Notes: a model not told the origin generated them from the letters alone. Positions 5,856 to 14,954 are shown, numbered from the stretch's first letter. The stretch: 41,892 bases of DNA from Actinomyces dentalis DSM 19115 (GCF_000429225.1 NZ_AUBL01000038.1:1-41892), one strand, 5' to 3'. A program made the numbers and translations.

Positions 5856-8693
5856 TCAGCCCACCAGGTGGTGGCGGCCGTGGCCCAGCTCCACCGGCGC
5901 CGTCGAGCCCGGCAGCCTCACCCGGGCCCTGGCGCCCACGGGGACGACGACGTCGAGCTCGAGGCGCCCGCCCCCGCCCAGGCGCCACGCCGAGGCGGCC
6001 CAGCCGTAGGGGGTGCGGTGGACCGACTCGGCCGAGCTCAGCCCGCCGCCGGGCACCGGGGCGACCTCGATGACCCGGTAGCCGGGCTCGGCGGGCGCCA
6101 GCCCCCCGACCGTCCGCTCCAGCCAGGCGGCCACGGCCCCCAGGGCGTAGTGGTTGAAGCTCGTCATGCCGCCGGGGTTGATCGAGCCGTCCGGCAGCAT
6201 GGAGTCCCAGCGCTCCCACGTCGTCGTCGCCCCCATGGCGACGGCGTAGAGCCAGGAGGGGCAGGAGGTCTCCAGCAGGAGGCGGTAGGCGGCGTCGGCG
6301 TGGCCCGTGTCCGACAGGGCGCCGGTGAGCACCGGCGTGCCCGCGAAGCCCGTGGCGACGTTCCCGCCCGAGGCCTCCACCAGGGCGGCCAGGTGCTCCC
6401 CGGCGCGCTCGCGGTTGTGCGCCGAGCCGGTCAGGTCGAAGGCGATGGCCAGCGCGTAGGCGCACTGCGTGTGCGAGGTCATCCGGCCCTCGCCGTCGGT
6501 GTAGCGGGCGCGGAAGCCCTCGCCGACGGCGTCGGCCAGGTCCCCGTAGCGCCGGGCGTCGTCGTCCCGGCCCAGGACCGCCGCCCACTGCGAGACGATC
6601 CGGGCGGAGCGGGCGAAGAAGGCGGTGGCCACCAGGTGGGGGTCGGTCATGGCCTGGAGGGGGTTGTCCGGCGGGGCGCTCGGGTCGAGCCAGTCGCCCA
6701 GCTGCATCCCCGAGTCCCACACGTGGTCCTCGGCCGTCAGCGAGTCCACCAGGTCCACCCAGGCCCTGGCGGAGTCGTACTGCCGCTCCAGGAGGCCCGC
6801 GTCGCCGGTGGCGCGGAACAGCTCCCAGGGGACCACGGCCGCGGCGTCGCCCCACACGGCCGCCGGCTCGGGCGGGGTCCAGAAGCCGCCGGGGATGACC
6901 GGCGCGTACCACGGGACCGTGCCGTGGGCCCTCTGCTCGATGGCCAGGTCGGTCAGCCACGAGCCGAGCAGCCCGGCGCAGTCGTAGTGGAAGGCGGCGG
7001 CGGGGGCGAAGGCCTGGATGTCGCCGGTCCAGCCCAGGCGCTCGTCGCGCTGGGGGCAGTCGGTGGGCAGGGCGACGAAGTTGTCGCGCATGGACCACCG
7101 GGAGTTCTCGTGCAGGCGGGTGACCCGCTCGTCCGAGCAGGCGAAGGCCCCCAGGCGCTCCATCTGCGTGTGGATGACGACGGCGAGGACGGCCCCGTCC
7201 TCGATGGCCGCCTTGGCGGCCGCGGCCCCGCCGGGCCAGCCGGTGACGTCGGCGTAGCGGAAGCCGTGGATGGCGAAGGCCGGCTCCCACTCCTCGACGC
7301 CGCCGCCGGCCAGGGTGTAGGTGTCGGTGGCCTGGGCCTCGCGCAGGGTGCGCATGCCCAGGACCCCGTCGTCGAGGACCTCGGCGTGGCGCAGGGTGAT
7401 CGTCCGCCCGGCCGGCCCGCTCACGCGGATGCGCAGGCGGCCGGAGATGTTCTGGCCGAAGTCGATGAGGACCCGCTCGGGGGACAGCTCCGCCTCGCCC
7501 CCGCCCAGGGGCAGGACCCGCCGCTCCTGGACGCTCACCTCGACGGGCCTGAGAGTCTCCACGGCGCGCACGGGGGCGTCGGTGGGCATGACCAGGCGCT
7601 CGGCGTCGGAGGCGCCGACCTCGACCGGCAGCCAGGAGGAGTCGTCGAAGCCGGGGCGCGACCACCCGGGGGCGACCCGGCGGGCGTCGACCTTCTCGCC
7701 GTCGTACAGGTCGGTGAACAGGATCTCGCCGACGCCGGCCCTCCAGTCCGCGTCCGTGGCGATGAGGCTGCGGCTGCCGTCGTCGTGGGTGACCTCGAGC
7801 TGGACGACGGCGGCGATGTCCTCGCCGTAGAGGTTGCGGTAGCCGCCGTCGAAGCCGATGTGACCGCGGTACCAGCCGTCGGCGAGCTGGGCGCCCAGCG
7901 CGTGCGCGCCGGTGCCGTCGCCGGAGGCGGTCAGCAGGTCGGTGACGTCGTAGGTCCGGGCGATCAGCCGCTCGCCGTAGACGGTCCATCCGGGCACGAG
8001 CTCGTCGGCGCCGATGCGCCGCCCGTCGATCTCGGCGCGGATGAGGCCGTGGGCGCTGATGTAGGCGCGGGCGGCGACGACGGGGCGGGGCAGGTCGAAC
8101 TCGGTGCGCACGCGCGGCGGGCGGCGGTCGGCCAGCGGGTTCTCCGGCCAGGACGGGCCCACGGGCAGGGCCCGCCAGTCGGCCGGGTCCAGGAGCCCGA
8201 CCTCGTAGGCGATGGGCTCGGACCAGCCGGTGTCGGCGGGGGAGGCGGTGGCGGGGGAGTCGGCCTCGGCGGTGGTGCCGGCGGCGTCGGAGTCGGTGCC
8301 GGCGGCGGCGTCGGGAGTCTCGGATGAGCGGCCGGTCACGCGCACCCGCAGGACCACGCGGTCGCGGGAGGCCAGGGGCGGGGCGGGCCAGGGCGCGAGC
8401 ACGCCGTCGGCCGCCTCAAGGGGGAGGATTTCGGGCTCGCCCAGGGGGGTGCCGGCGGCGTCGGTGCGGGTGATCTCCAGGTCCGCGCCGGTGGGCGCCC
8501 AGCCGGCCGGGGCGGAGGCGATCTCCCAGGACAGGCGGGGGGCGGGGTGGGCGCCGCCCAGGACGTCGCCGGGCAGGTACTGCTCGATCTTGAGATGGGT
8601 GGGGGCGGCGAGATCGCCCAGGGGATCGGCCAGGCCGCCGGCGGTGATCTCGGGCTCGGGGACGGTGGGGCGGATGGTCGTGAGGGGCGGCAT
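5856..8693 (-). CDS. GH78 alpha-L-rhamnosidase 1
   Basis: A 945-aa inverting alpha-L-rhamnosidase that removes terminal L-rhamnose from glycosides. The N-terminal Bac_rhamnosid_N-type beta-domains are followed by a concanavalin-like domain and the (alpha/alpha)6 catalytic barrel. The catalytic motif DCPQRDERLGWTGD begins at D545; the Glu in it is the general acid known from family structures. Further on come TTWERWDSMLPDG and SFNHYALG, the region holding the second catalytic Glu. There is no signal peptide, so it is cytoplasmic. The start is preceded by GGAG. A near-ideal promoter and operator lie directly upstream (8716-8757). It heads a likely operon with the CocE-type hydrolase and perhaps GH1. 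It is a paralogue of the other two GH78 genes in the locus, closer to number 2 by its motif. Confidence 0.95.
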   Translation of the reverse strand: MPPLTTIRPTVPEPEITAGGLADPLGDLAAPTHLKIEQYLPGDVLGGAHPAPRLSWEIASAPAGWAPTGADLEITRTDAAGTPLGEPEILPLEAADGVLAPWPAPPLASRDRVVLRVRVTGRSSETPDAAAGTDSDAAGTTAEADSPATASPADTGWSEPIAYEVGLLDPADWRALPVGPSWPENPLADRRPPRVRTEFDLPRPVVAARAYISAHGLIRAEIDGRRIGADELVPGWTVYGERLIARTYDVTDLLTASGDGTGAHALGAQLADGWYRGHIGFDGGYRNLYGEDIAAVVQLEVTHDDGSRSLIATDADWRAGVGEILFTDLYDGEKVDARRVAPGWSRPGFDDSSWLPVEVGASDAERLVMPTDAPVRAVETLRPVEVSVQERRVLPLGGGEAELSPERVLIDFGQNISGRLRIRVSGPAGRTITLRHAEVLDDGVLGMRTLREAQATDTYTLAGGGVEEWEPAFAIHGFRYADVTGWPGGAAAAKAAIEDGAVLAVVIHTQMERLGAFACSDERVTRLHENSRWSMRDNFVALPTDCPQRDERLGWTGDIQAFAPAAAFHYDCAGLLGSWLTDLAIEQRAHGTVPWYAPVIPGGFWTPPEPAAVWGDAAAVVPWELFRATGDAGLLERQYDSARAWVDLVDSLTAEDHVWDSGMQLGDWLDPSAPPDNPLQAMTDPHLVATAFFARSARIVSQWAAVLGRDDDARRYGDLADAVGEGFRARYTDGEGRMTSHTQCAYALAIAFDLTGSAHNRERAGEHLAALVEASGGNVATGFAGTPVLTGALSDTGHADAAYRLLLETSCPSWLYAVAMGATTTWERWDSMLPDGSINPGGMTSFNHYALGAVAAWLERTVGGLAPAEPGYRVIEVAPVPGGGLSSAESVHRTPYGWAASAWRLGGGGRLELDVVVPVGARARVRLPGSTAPVELGHGRHHLVG

Positions 8694-8715
8694 GAGGACT
8701 CCGGTCGTTCGTCGT

Positions 8716-8757
8716 TGAAACGAATCAATAGTAGGTTCCCGAGGCGCGCGAGGTCAA
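8716..8757 (-). promoter_or_regulatory. Promoter with operator for GH78 rhamnosidase 1
   Basis: On the minus strand there is a -35 box TTGACC (8752-8757), an 18-bp spacer and a -10 box TACTAT (8728-8733). The site TGATTCGTTTCA follows at once (8716-8727), one mismatch from the shared palindrome. The operator would cover the transcription start. It lies 23 bp before the start codon. Confidence 0.7.
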
Positions 8758-8964
8758 TGATCGGAGGAGCCGGCTGCCCGCTCGCCTCGTCGTCATGGGC
8801 GGGCCCTGATCGTCAACGGCCGGGGCGCGCTGCCCCCGCGGTTCCCGCCTGCGAGCCGGTCGGGGCGGATCCCGCCGGAGGCCTTGACGCCCAGGCGGGC
8901 GGCTGCCGCACGCGAGTCGGTCAGGGGCGTCCGCCGCGGCCGCCGTCCGGCCCGCGGCGGCGCG

Positions 8965-9090
8965 AGTTGTCCAAATCTGTTGCAAAGGCCCGGATCGAGT
9001 CGCGGTGCCGGAGGAGGATCGTTGATATTCCGCGCTTCTTCTCGGGGCCGATCCCGGTCCGGGGCGCCTTTGCAACAGATTTGGACAACT
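8965..9090. repeat. 126-bp palindromic repeat, copy 1
   Basis: Two perfect 25-bp arms (8965-8989 and 9066-9090), inner part CAAATCTGTTGCAAAGGC and its complement, flank a 76-bp spacer. The spacer carries the core GTTGATATTCCGCGCTTC. A second copy, in the opposite orientation and with the same 76-bp spacer, lies inside MITE 2 (30007-30129). Apart from the arms and core, scattered blocks such as GCCGATCCCG are also kept. Confidence 0.85.
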
Positions 9091-9302
9091 GCCCGCCCCG
9101 GATCGTCCCAGGAGTCCCATGCGCACCACCGTGCGGGCGCCCCTGCGGCGGCGAGCCCGGATGAGGACGGCGGGAGACCCTGCGGGGCGGAGCGATCCCC
9201 CCGGGGCGCCATATTCCCGCTTCGGACGGGCCCGCAGGGGCCGGCGCACGGGTTTGATGAGACGCATGGGGCGCCCGGGACTCGGCCCTCCCGGCCGATT
9301 CT

Positions 9303-9375
9303 CGCGAGCGCGCAGGTTTCCAGTCGAACGCGCGGCTGGGAGGTGCGCGTTCGACTGGAAACCTGCGCGCTCGCG
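9303..9375. terminator. Perfect 31-bp inverted repeat after GH78-2
   Basis: The arms 9303-9333 and 9345-9375 are exact complements around an 11-base loop (GGCTGGGAGGT). It begins 18 bp past the stop of GH78-2 (minus strand), so it can act as a transcription terminator or 3' mRNA stabiliser. No T-run follows. A 31-bp perfect stem is far longer than a usual terminator and suggests a palindromic repeat element. Confidence 0.7.
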
Positions 9376-9393
9376 AAGGAGCAGCGGGACGGG

Positions 9394-12300
9394 TCAGCCG
9401 CGCTGGGCGGCGGGCGGGGCGGGGGCCGCGGGCGCGACCTCGGCGATGACCGCCTCCAGAGCGGAGGCCGCCTCCTCCATGTCGGGGATGAAGCCGTACA
9501 TGGTGGCGGCCCCCGGGATCACCCTCGCCGTGGTGTCCAGTTCGTGGGTGAGGAAGCCCGCGAGCGCGCGGGCCGGGTCCTCGGCGTAGACGGGGTGCTT
9601 GCCGGCGACGGCGTCCACGACCCGGATCCAGGCGGCCTCGTCGTCGATGAGGTCGCGCACCGTGAGGATCTCGCCGCCCCCGCCGGGCCGTGCGCCGCCC
9701 TCGCCCGCCCCGGCGGCGCCGGACGCCTCGCTCGGCACCGTCACGGCGCGCTCGTGCAAGCCGTGCCCGACGGTCTCGGGCGCAGCGCCGGGCAGCACCA
9801 GTTCGGCGGTGGCGCCCACGGGCACCCGCGCGCTCACGCGCAGCCGGTCGCCGTCGAGCTCCCAGGCGACGCGGGCGACCCCCAGCGGCAGGCGCCGCAC
9901 GACGCCCGCCGAGGTGAAGCCGTGGCCGACCTGCGGGGCCACGCGCAGCGCCGCGCCCCCGGGGGCGGCCAGGTCCAGGCCCGCCAGGTCGGAGATGAGC
10001 CACTGGGTGACCGCGCCCAGCGCGTAGTGGTTGAAGCTCGTCATCTCGCCGGGGTTGATGGAGCCGTCGGGGAGCATGGAGTCCCAGCGCTCCCAGATGG
10101 TCGTGGCCCCCATGGTGACGGGGTAGAGCCAGCTCGGGCAGCCCCTCTCCAGCACCAGGCGCGCCGCCGTGGCCGCTTGCCCGCCCTTGACCAGGGCCGC
10201 CGGAACCAGCGGCGTGCCCACGAACCCGGTGGAGATGCGGAAGGAGCGCAGGCGCACCAGGTCCGCCAGCCGCCGCCCGGCGCCTGCCACGCGCCGGGGC
10301 GTGTCCAGCAGGTCCCAGGCCAGGGCCTGGGCGTAGACGGTCGCGCAGTCGGAGAGGATGAGTCCGTCGGCGGTGACGTAGGCGTCCAGGTAGGCGGCGC
10401 GCACGGCGGCGGCCAGGGCCTCGTAGCGGGCGGCGCGCTCGGTCTGGCCCAGGATCGCGCAGGCGCGCGCGGTGATGCCGGCGCTGCGGGCGAAGTAGGC
10501 GGTGGCCACGACGTCGGGGTCCGCCTTGGCGGCCCCCGGGTTCTGCGGCGGGGCGTCGGGGTCGAGCCAGTCGCCGAACTGGAAGCCGCCGCGCCACAGC
10601 CGCGAGGGCCCGGCGGCGCGCTCCACGCCGTCGACGAAGCGGGCCATGGCGTCCACGGACGCGGCCAGCACCGCCGCATCGCCGCTCGCCTCGTAGACGG
10701 CCCAGGGCACCAGCGCAACGGCGTCGCCCCAGGCGCACGTCAGGCGCGTGCCGCCCAGCACGTCGGGGATCACCACCGGCACGGCGCCGTCGGGCGTCTG
10801 GGCGGCGGCCAGGTCCGTCGTCCACGAGGCCAGGAAGGCGGCGGCGTCGTACAGGGACAGGGCAGTGGGCGCGAAGACGCCGATGTCGCCGGTCCAGCCC
10901 AGGCGCTCGTCGCGCTGGGGGCAGTCGGTGGGCACGGTGATGAAGTTGTCGATGGTGGACCACCGGGTGTTCTCCACCAGCCTGGCGACCGGCTCGCTGG
11001 AGCAGTCGAACCAGGCGGCGCGCTCCATGCCCGCCGAGACGACCCGGGCGGCGGCCGCGGCCAGGAGGGTGTCGTCGTCGCCGGGGAAGCCGTCGACCTC
11101 CACGTAGCGGAAGCCGTGCTGGGTCAGGGTGGGGGCGAAGACGTCGTCGCCGCCGGACAGGATGGCCCGGTCGGTCGCCTCGGCGCGGCGCAGGGGGCGG
11201 GTGCCCAGTTCGCCGTCCTCCAGCACCTCGGCGTGGCGCAGCGTGACGACGGCGCCCGCCTGCCCCCGCACGGCCAGGCGGACGTGGCCGGTCAGGTTCT
11301 GGCCGAAGTCGAGGATCCGCCCGCCCGAGGGCGTGGTCACGACTTCGACGGGCGCGACCTGGCCGATGACGGTGGGCAGCGGCAGCACGGTGGGCTCCAG
11401 GGCCGCCCCGGGCAGGGGCAGGACCTCCACGGGCGCCTCGGCGCCGGCCTCGCCGAGCGCGGGCAGGCGCAGGTCCGTGGACTGACCGTTGTACAGGTCG
11501 TTGGCGGTGACGTTGGAGGGGCGCCAGGCCCAGGTCCCGTCCGTGGCGACGACGTCGGTGCCGCCCTCGCCGGTCAGCTCGAGTTGGGCCAGCAGCCACA
11601 GGGCCCGGCCGTAGACGCACTCGCGCATCTGCCAGGTCAGGTGCCCGCGGTACCAGCCGTTGCCCAGCACGACGGCGATCTCGTGCTCGCCGGGAGGCAG
11701 GGCGGCGGTGACGTCGTGGGTCTGGACCAGGAGGCGGTCGGCGTACTGGGTCCAGCCGGGGGCGAGCTCGTGGCGGCCGACCTTGACGCCGTCGATGAAC
11801 GCCTCGTAGACGCCCGCCGCGGTCAGGTGCAGGCGGGCGGCGGAGACGCCGGCGGGGACGGTGAGGCGGCGCACGAGGACGGGGGCGGCGTCGGTGCGCG
11901 CGTTGCCGGGGGCGGCGATGGGGCGCGCGGTCCAGTCCGAGCGCTCCAGCAGACCGGTCTCGACGACGGCGGGGGCGGACCAGGGGGAGAGGACTCCGTC
12001 GGGTCCGGCGACCCGCACGCGCCAGGCGGCGCGCTCGCGGGAGGCGAGAGGGGCGGACGGCCAGGGGCGGAAGAGCTGGGAGGGGCCGTCGAGGGCGACG
12101 GTCTCGGTGGTGGTAGCGCCGGCGAGGGGGCCGCGGGTGATCTCGACCTCGGCGCGCGCCTGCGTCCAGCCCGCCGGGGCGGCGGGGACCTCCCAGGACA
12201 GAGCGGGCGCGGGGCCGGTGCCGCCGAGCACGTCGGCGCCGGCGCGGTGGTGGTCGGCGCGCAGGCGGGCGGGCGCGGCCAGCGGGCCGACGGGGTCGGC

Positions 12301-12408
12301 CGGGGGCGGGGGCGCGGCGTCGAGGAGGGTGTCGGGGTCGGCGGGGCCTGCAAAGGGGCCGGCGGCGGGGTCGGATACGGGGGCGCGGTCGGGCGCGTGA
12401 GCGGGCAT
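9394..12408 (-). CDS. GH78 alpha-L-rhamnosidase 2
   Basis: A 1004-aa alpha-L-rhamnosidase. The domain order is as in GH78-1, with the catalytic motif DCPQRDERLGWTGD at D495 and TIWERWDSMLPDG plus SFNHYALG further on. There is no signal peptide. The C-terminus is extended by about 70-80 residues with an Ala/Gly linker (GAAGAGEGGARPGGGG) and a short helical domain (TVRDLIDDEAAWIRVVDAVAGKHP...). That tail is absent from the other two copies and may be a small interaction domain. The start at 12408 was preferred to an in-frame ATG at 12441, because GGAG precedes it and the longer start would place the operator inside the gene. Likely monocistronic: a strong hairpin follows the stop. Confidence 0.94.
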   Translation of the reverse strand: MPAHAPDRAPVSDPAAGPFAGPADPDTLLDAAPPPPADPVGPLAAPARLRADHHRAGADVLGGTGPAPALSWEVPAAPAGWTQARAEVEITRGPLAGATTTETVALDGPSQLFRPWPSAPLASRERAAWRVRVAGPDGVLSPWSAPAVVETGLLERSDWTARPIAAPGNARTDAAPVLVRRLTVPAGVSAARLHLTAAGVYEAFIDGVKVGRHELAPGWTQYADRLLVQTHDVTAALPPGEHEIAVVLGNGWYRGHLTWQMRECVYGRALWLLAQLELTGEGGTDVVATDGTWAWRPSNVTANDLYNGQSTDLRLPALGEAGAEAPVEVLPLPGAALEPTVLPLPTVIGQVAPVEVVTTPSGGRILDFGQNLTGHVRLAVRGQAGAVVTLRHAEVLEDGELGTRPLRRAEATDRAILSGGDDVFAPTLTQHGFRYVEVDGFPGDDDTLLAAAAARVVSAGMERAAWFDCSSEPVARLVENTRWSTIDNFITVPTDCPQRDERLGWTGDIGVFAPTALSLYDAAAFLASWTTDLAAAQTPDGAVPVVIPDVLGGTRLTCAWGDAVALVPWAVYEASGDAAVLAASVDAMARFVDGVERAAGPSRLWRGGFQFGDWLDPDAPPQNPGAAKADPDVVATAYFARSAGITARACAILGQTERAARYEALAAAVRAAYLDAYVTADGLILSDCATVYAQALAWDLLDTPRRVAGAGRRLADLVRLRSFRISTGFVGTPLVPAALVKGGQAATAARLVLERGCPSWLYPVTMGATTIWERWDSMLPDGSINPGEMTSFNHYALGAVTQWLISDLAGLDLAAPGGAALRVAPQVGHGFTSAGVVRRLPLGVARVAWELDGDRLRVSARVPVGATAELVLPGAAPETVGHGLHERAVTVPSEASGAAGAGEGGARPGGGGEILTVRDLIDDEAAWIRVVDAVAGKHPVYAEDPARALAGFLTHELDTTARVIPGAATMYGFIPDMEEAASALEAVIAEVAPAAPAPPAAQRG

Positions 12409-12428
12409 GGAGGTCTCCGGATCGTCAT

Positions 12429-12486
12429 TGAACCGTTTCATAAACGGGTTGCTCTCAGGCTACGATCACTTCGGCCGTGGCGTCAA
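12429..12486 (-). promoter_or_regulatory. Promoter with operator for GH78 rhamnosidase 2
   Basis: The site TGAACCGTTTCA (12429-12440) fits the shared motif exactly and lies 21 bp before the start codon. A minus-strand promoter TTGACG (12481-12486), 18-bp spacer, TAGCCT (12457-12462) would put the operator just downstream of the start of transcription. A second -10-like GTTTAT abuts the operator. Confidence 0.65.
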
Positions 12487-12530
12487 CGGGTGACGGCGGG
12501 CGGACAGGCCCTCGGCGCCCCGCCTCGATC

Positions 12531-12619
12531 GGGCGCCCCGCGGGCGCGGGGGCTTCGGTGGGTTGGGGGATGGGCGGGAGTAAAGCGAAAGGGGCGCCCC
12601 GCGGGCGCGGGGGCTTCGG
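12531..12619. repeat. 28-bp direct repeat, two copies
   Basis: Exact copies at 12531-12558 and 12592-12619, each ending GGGGGCTTCGG, lie in the gap between the TetR gene end and the GH78-2 promoter. Very GC-rich; role unknown. They could pair to form a terminator for the tetR transcript. Confidence 0.6.
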
Positions 12620-12666
12620 GCCACGGGGGTCGGCCGCGACTCGGCGGGCCCGAGCCGGCCGGGGCG

Positions 12667-13299
12667 TCAGCGCGCCCGGAGCTGCTCGACGAGGGCGCGC
12701 ACGACGGCGGCCATGTCGATGCCCCGGTCTAGGAGCCATTCGCTCTGGAGCCCCTCGATGAGGCAGGCCAGGTGCGTCGTCGTCAGATCGAGGTCGAGGT
12801 CCGCCCGGAGGCGGCCGGCCGCCCGCTCGGCGTCCAGATCGGCCCGCAGCCGGGAGCGGAAGCGGCGGGAGAGCCCGACGGCGTAGTCGTGGGCGGGGTG
12901 GTCGGGGTTGACGGCCTCGGCGCGCAGCACGGCGTCGAGCTGGATGAGGCCCGGAATGGCGGCGTTGTGCTCCATGATGAGCGGGAGGGCGTCGAGCAGG
13001 CCGCGCTCGGCGACCAGCGCGGCGCGCCATCCGGCCTCCGTCTCCTCGCGGCGGGCCAGGACGGCCTGGAGGACGGCGTCCTTCGTGCCGAAGTGGTGGC
13101 GCAGGAGGGTGTGGCTGACCCCGACGGCCTCGGCGATCTGCCGCATGGACAGGTTGTGGAAGCCCCGGGTGGCGAAGACGGTCATGGCCTCGTCGACGAT
13201 GGCGGCCCGCCGCCGCTCGCCGTTGGCGTAGCGGGTGCGCCCGTCGGGCGGGGCGACGGCGCCGGCCGGGCAGGAGTCGGGGCGGTCCTCGTTCGGCAC
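12667..13299 (-). CDS. TetR/AcrR family transcriptional regulator
   Basis: A 210-aa protein. The N-terminal HTH (about residues 30-75) has RRAAIVDEAMTVFATRGF, then MRQIAEAVGVSHTLLRHHFGTKDAVL. The C-terminal half is a helical ligand/dimer domain of the BetI-like (TetR_C_6) type. The start is GTG at 13299 with a GGAGGGGG stretch upstream. It is divergent from the MFS importer with a 207-bp shared region, so it probably controls that gene, itself, or both, perhaps in response to an aglycone or glycoside. It is a second layer beside the LacI regulator. A palindrome-like site at 13381-13398 is a candidate operator. Confidence 0.88.
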   Translation of the reverse strand: MPNEDRPDSCPAGAVAPPDGRTRYANGERRRAAIVDEAMTVFATRGFHNLSMRQIAEAVGVSHTLLRHHFGTKDAVLQAVLARREETEAGWRAALVAERGLLDALPLIMEHNAAIPGLIQLDAVLRAEAVNPDHPAHDYAVGLSRRFRSRLRADLDAERAAGRLRADLDLDLTTTHLACLIEGLQSEWLLDRGIDMAAVVRALVEQLRAR

Positions 13300-13380
13300 G
13301 GTCTGCCGCCCCCTCCCGGCGTCGTCGGTTGCGATTCCGAGGTCAGCCTACCGGGGGAGAAGGGTCGACGGCGATTGTCT

Positions 13381-13398
13381 AAGTGATATAGATCTCTT
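13381..13398. promoter_or_regulatory. Candidate TetR operator
   Basis: AAGTGATATAGATCTCTT is an imperfect 18-bp palindrome with an AT-rich centre in the tetR-MFS divergent region. Its size and symmetry suit a TetR-family site. No second copy is seen in the window. Confidence 0.4.
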
Positions 13399-13420
13399 CC
13401 AATCTGGATAATGTTTTCGG

Positions 13421-13437
13421 TACAGTGAACCGTGTCA
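13421..13437 (+). promoter_or_regulatory. -10 box and operator of the MFS importer gene
   Basis: The site TGAACCGTGTCA (13426-13437) matches the shared LacI-type motif with one mismatch. It overlaps the end of a -10-like TACAGT (13421-13426), the same -10/operator arrangement as at two rhamnosidase promoters. The -35 is weak (TTCCAA at 13397). Confidence 0.55.
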
Positions 13438-13506
13438 ACAGGTTCGGGCGCTTCCGCCCGGCCGCCGCCGTCGGCGCTGACGCCGACCTCATCTCAAGGA
13501 CGAACG

Positions 13507-14862
13507 ATGAGCAACCCCACCGACACCCGGCTCCGGGACGAAGACGAGCCGTCCGCGATCGCGGCGGGCGAGAGCCCCGGGCGCGACGAGATCGCGGCCG
13601 GCGAGCCCGGGACAGGCGAGCCCGAGGACGACACCGAGGCCATCACCCGCACCTACGGCAAGCCCTCGCGCACCATCCCGCTGGTCCTCCTGGCCGCCGT
13701 GGGCGGCTACATCATGATGCTCACCCTGGGCACGGCCCTCCAGCTGCGCCTGTCCGCCATGAACGAGGCCACCGCCACCACCGTCTACTCGCGCATCACC
13801 TCCGTGTCGGGCATCCTCATGCTCGTCGCCATTCCGCTGATCGGGGCCCTGTCCGACCGCACCACCAGCCGCTTCGGGCGTCGCCGTCCCTGGATCCTCG
13901 GCGGCTATCTCGTCAGCCTCGTCTGCATGGCCACTATCGGCACCATGACGAACCACATCGTCATCGGCATCGCCTACGTCGTGGGCATCACCGCGGCTCA
14001 GGCGGGCTTCAACGCCTACGCCGTCATCCCCGTCGAGGGCGTGCCCAACAGGATGCGGGCCCGGGTCATGGGCTTCATGGGCATGATGGGTGCGCTCGCC
14101 ATGAGCGCCGGCGCGGCTATCGCCGGCCGGCTCGTCGGCACGCCCGCCCTCATGATGACCGTGCCCGTCCTGCTGGCCCTGGCCACCACCTTCCCGCTCA
14201 TCCTGCTCTACAAGGACCCTCAGCGCGACAAGGCCGACGTCCCGGCCCTGGACCTGGGCGGCCTGTTCGCCGGCTTCTTCGTCAACCCCCGCAAGCACCC
14301 GAACTTCGGGTGGGTCTGGCTCTCCCGCTTCCTGGCCGGCATCGCCATGACCGCCTTCCTGTCCTTCTTCGTCCTCTACCTCATCACCAATCTCCACTTC
14401 ACCCCGGCCGAGGCCGGGGCCAGGGCCAGCCTGCTCTCCCTGTACTCCGCGCCCGTGTCGATCGCCCTGTTCACCGGGTCGGGCTGGCTGTCCGACAAAC
14501 TCGGCAGGCGCAAGCCCTTCGTCATCGGCTCGGCCCTCGTCATGGCGCTCGCCCTGATCATCGGCGGCCGGGCGGCCAGCTTCAACCAGTTCATCATCGC
14601 CTGGATGGTCTTCGCCGTCGGCCAGGCCATGTACCTCACCGTCGACCTGGCCCTGTGCGCCCAGGTCCTGCCCAACGAGGCGGACACCGGCAAGGACATG
14701 GCCGTCTTCGGCCTGGCCCTCAACCTGCCCACCATCCTCGTGCCCGCCGCGGCTCCCGCTATTCTGGGGGCGGGGAACAACTACACGCTTCTGTGGGGCA
14801 TCGCGGCCGTCCTGTGCGCGCTGGGCGCCGTCGTCATCCCCCTGGTCAAGGGCGTGAAGTAG
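13507..14862 (+). CDS. MFS transporter, glycoside/sucrose-type
   Basis: A 451-aa major facilitator permease with about 12 membrane segments. A hydrophilic N-terminal tail of about 55 acidic residues precedes segment 1. The loop between segments 2 and 3 is DRTTSRFGRRRPWILGG, typical of the SLC45/SUC-like and related sugar MFS subgroup that imports di- and glycosides. The start at 13507 has AAGGACG upstream; an in-frame ATG at 13432 has no support. It lies between the rhamnosidase and GH1 genes and carries the locus operator, so uptake of rhamnosides or rhamnose by proton symport is a good inference. The substrate is not proven. Confidence 0.88.
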   Translation: MSNPTDTRLRDEDEPSAIAAGESPGRDEIAAGEPGTGEPEDDTEAITRTYGKPSRTIPLVLLAAVGGYIMMLTLGTALQLRLSAMNEATATTVYSRITSVSGILMLVAIPLIGALSDRTTSRFGRRRPWILGGYLVSLVCMATIGTMTNHIVIGIAYVVGITAAQAGFNAYAVIPVEGVPNRMRARVMGFMGMMGALAMSAGAAIAGRLVGTPALMMTVPVLLALATTFPLILLYKDPQRDKADVPALDLGGLFAGFFVNPRKHPNFGWVWLSRFLAGIAMTAFLSFFVLYLITNLHFTPAEAGARASLLSLYSAPVSIALFTGSGWLSDKLGRRKPFVIGSALVMALALIIGGRAASFNQFIIAWMVFAVGQAMYLTVDLALCAQVLPNEADTGKDMAVFGLALNLPTILVPAAAPAILGAGNNYTLLWGIAAVLCALGAVVIPLVKGVK

Positions 14863-14927
14863 TCCGACGGCGGGACTCGGCCGGGTCGCCCGGGGCCGGC
14901 CCGGTCCCGCCGCCGTTGAGGAGCGTC

Positions 14928-14954
14928 GTGGCGCGCCGGGTCCCGACGCGCCAC
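14928..14954. terminator. Hairpin between MFS gene and GH1-2
   Basis: GTGGCGCG and CGCGCCAC around an 11-base loop, 65 bp past the MFS stop. A larger GC-rich inverted repeat (CGGCGGGAC ... GTCCCGCCG, about 14870-14914) lies just upstream. Likely terminator of the importer transcript. Confidence 0.5.

Larger units (their letters stand above)
8694..9393. other. 700-bp gap between two GH78 genes, no gene seen
   Basis: This holds the promoter/operator of GH78-1, a large palindrome at 8965-9090 and a perfect 31-bp hairpin at 9303-9375. Open frames here lack ribosome sites and recognisable content. I see no gene. Confidence 0.6.

Noticed and set aside
5508..8327. A long plus-strand open frame (about 939 codons) opposite GH78-1
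   Set aside because: Gly/Pro/Arg/His-rich translation with no domain, explained by GC-rich third positions of the real gene on the other strand.
8725..9267. A possible minus-strand gene in the gap between GH78-1 and GH78-2
   Set aside because: The frame runs through both arms of the large palindrome, has no ribosome site and an Arg/Pro/Gly-rich translation.
12409..12441. Upstream start of GH78-2 at 12441
   Set aside because: It would put the operator inside the coding region and lacks a ribosome site; the start at 12408 has GGAG.
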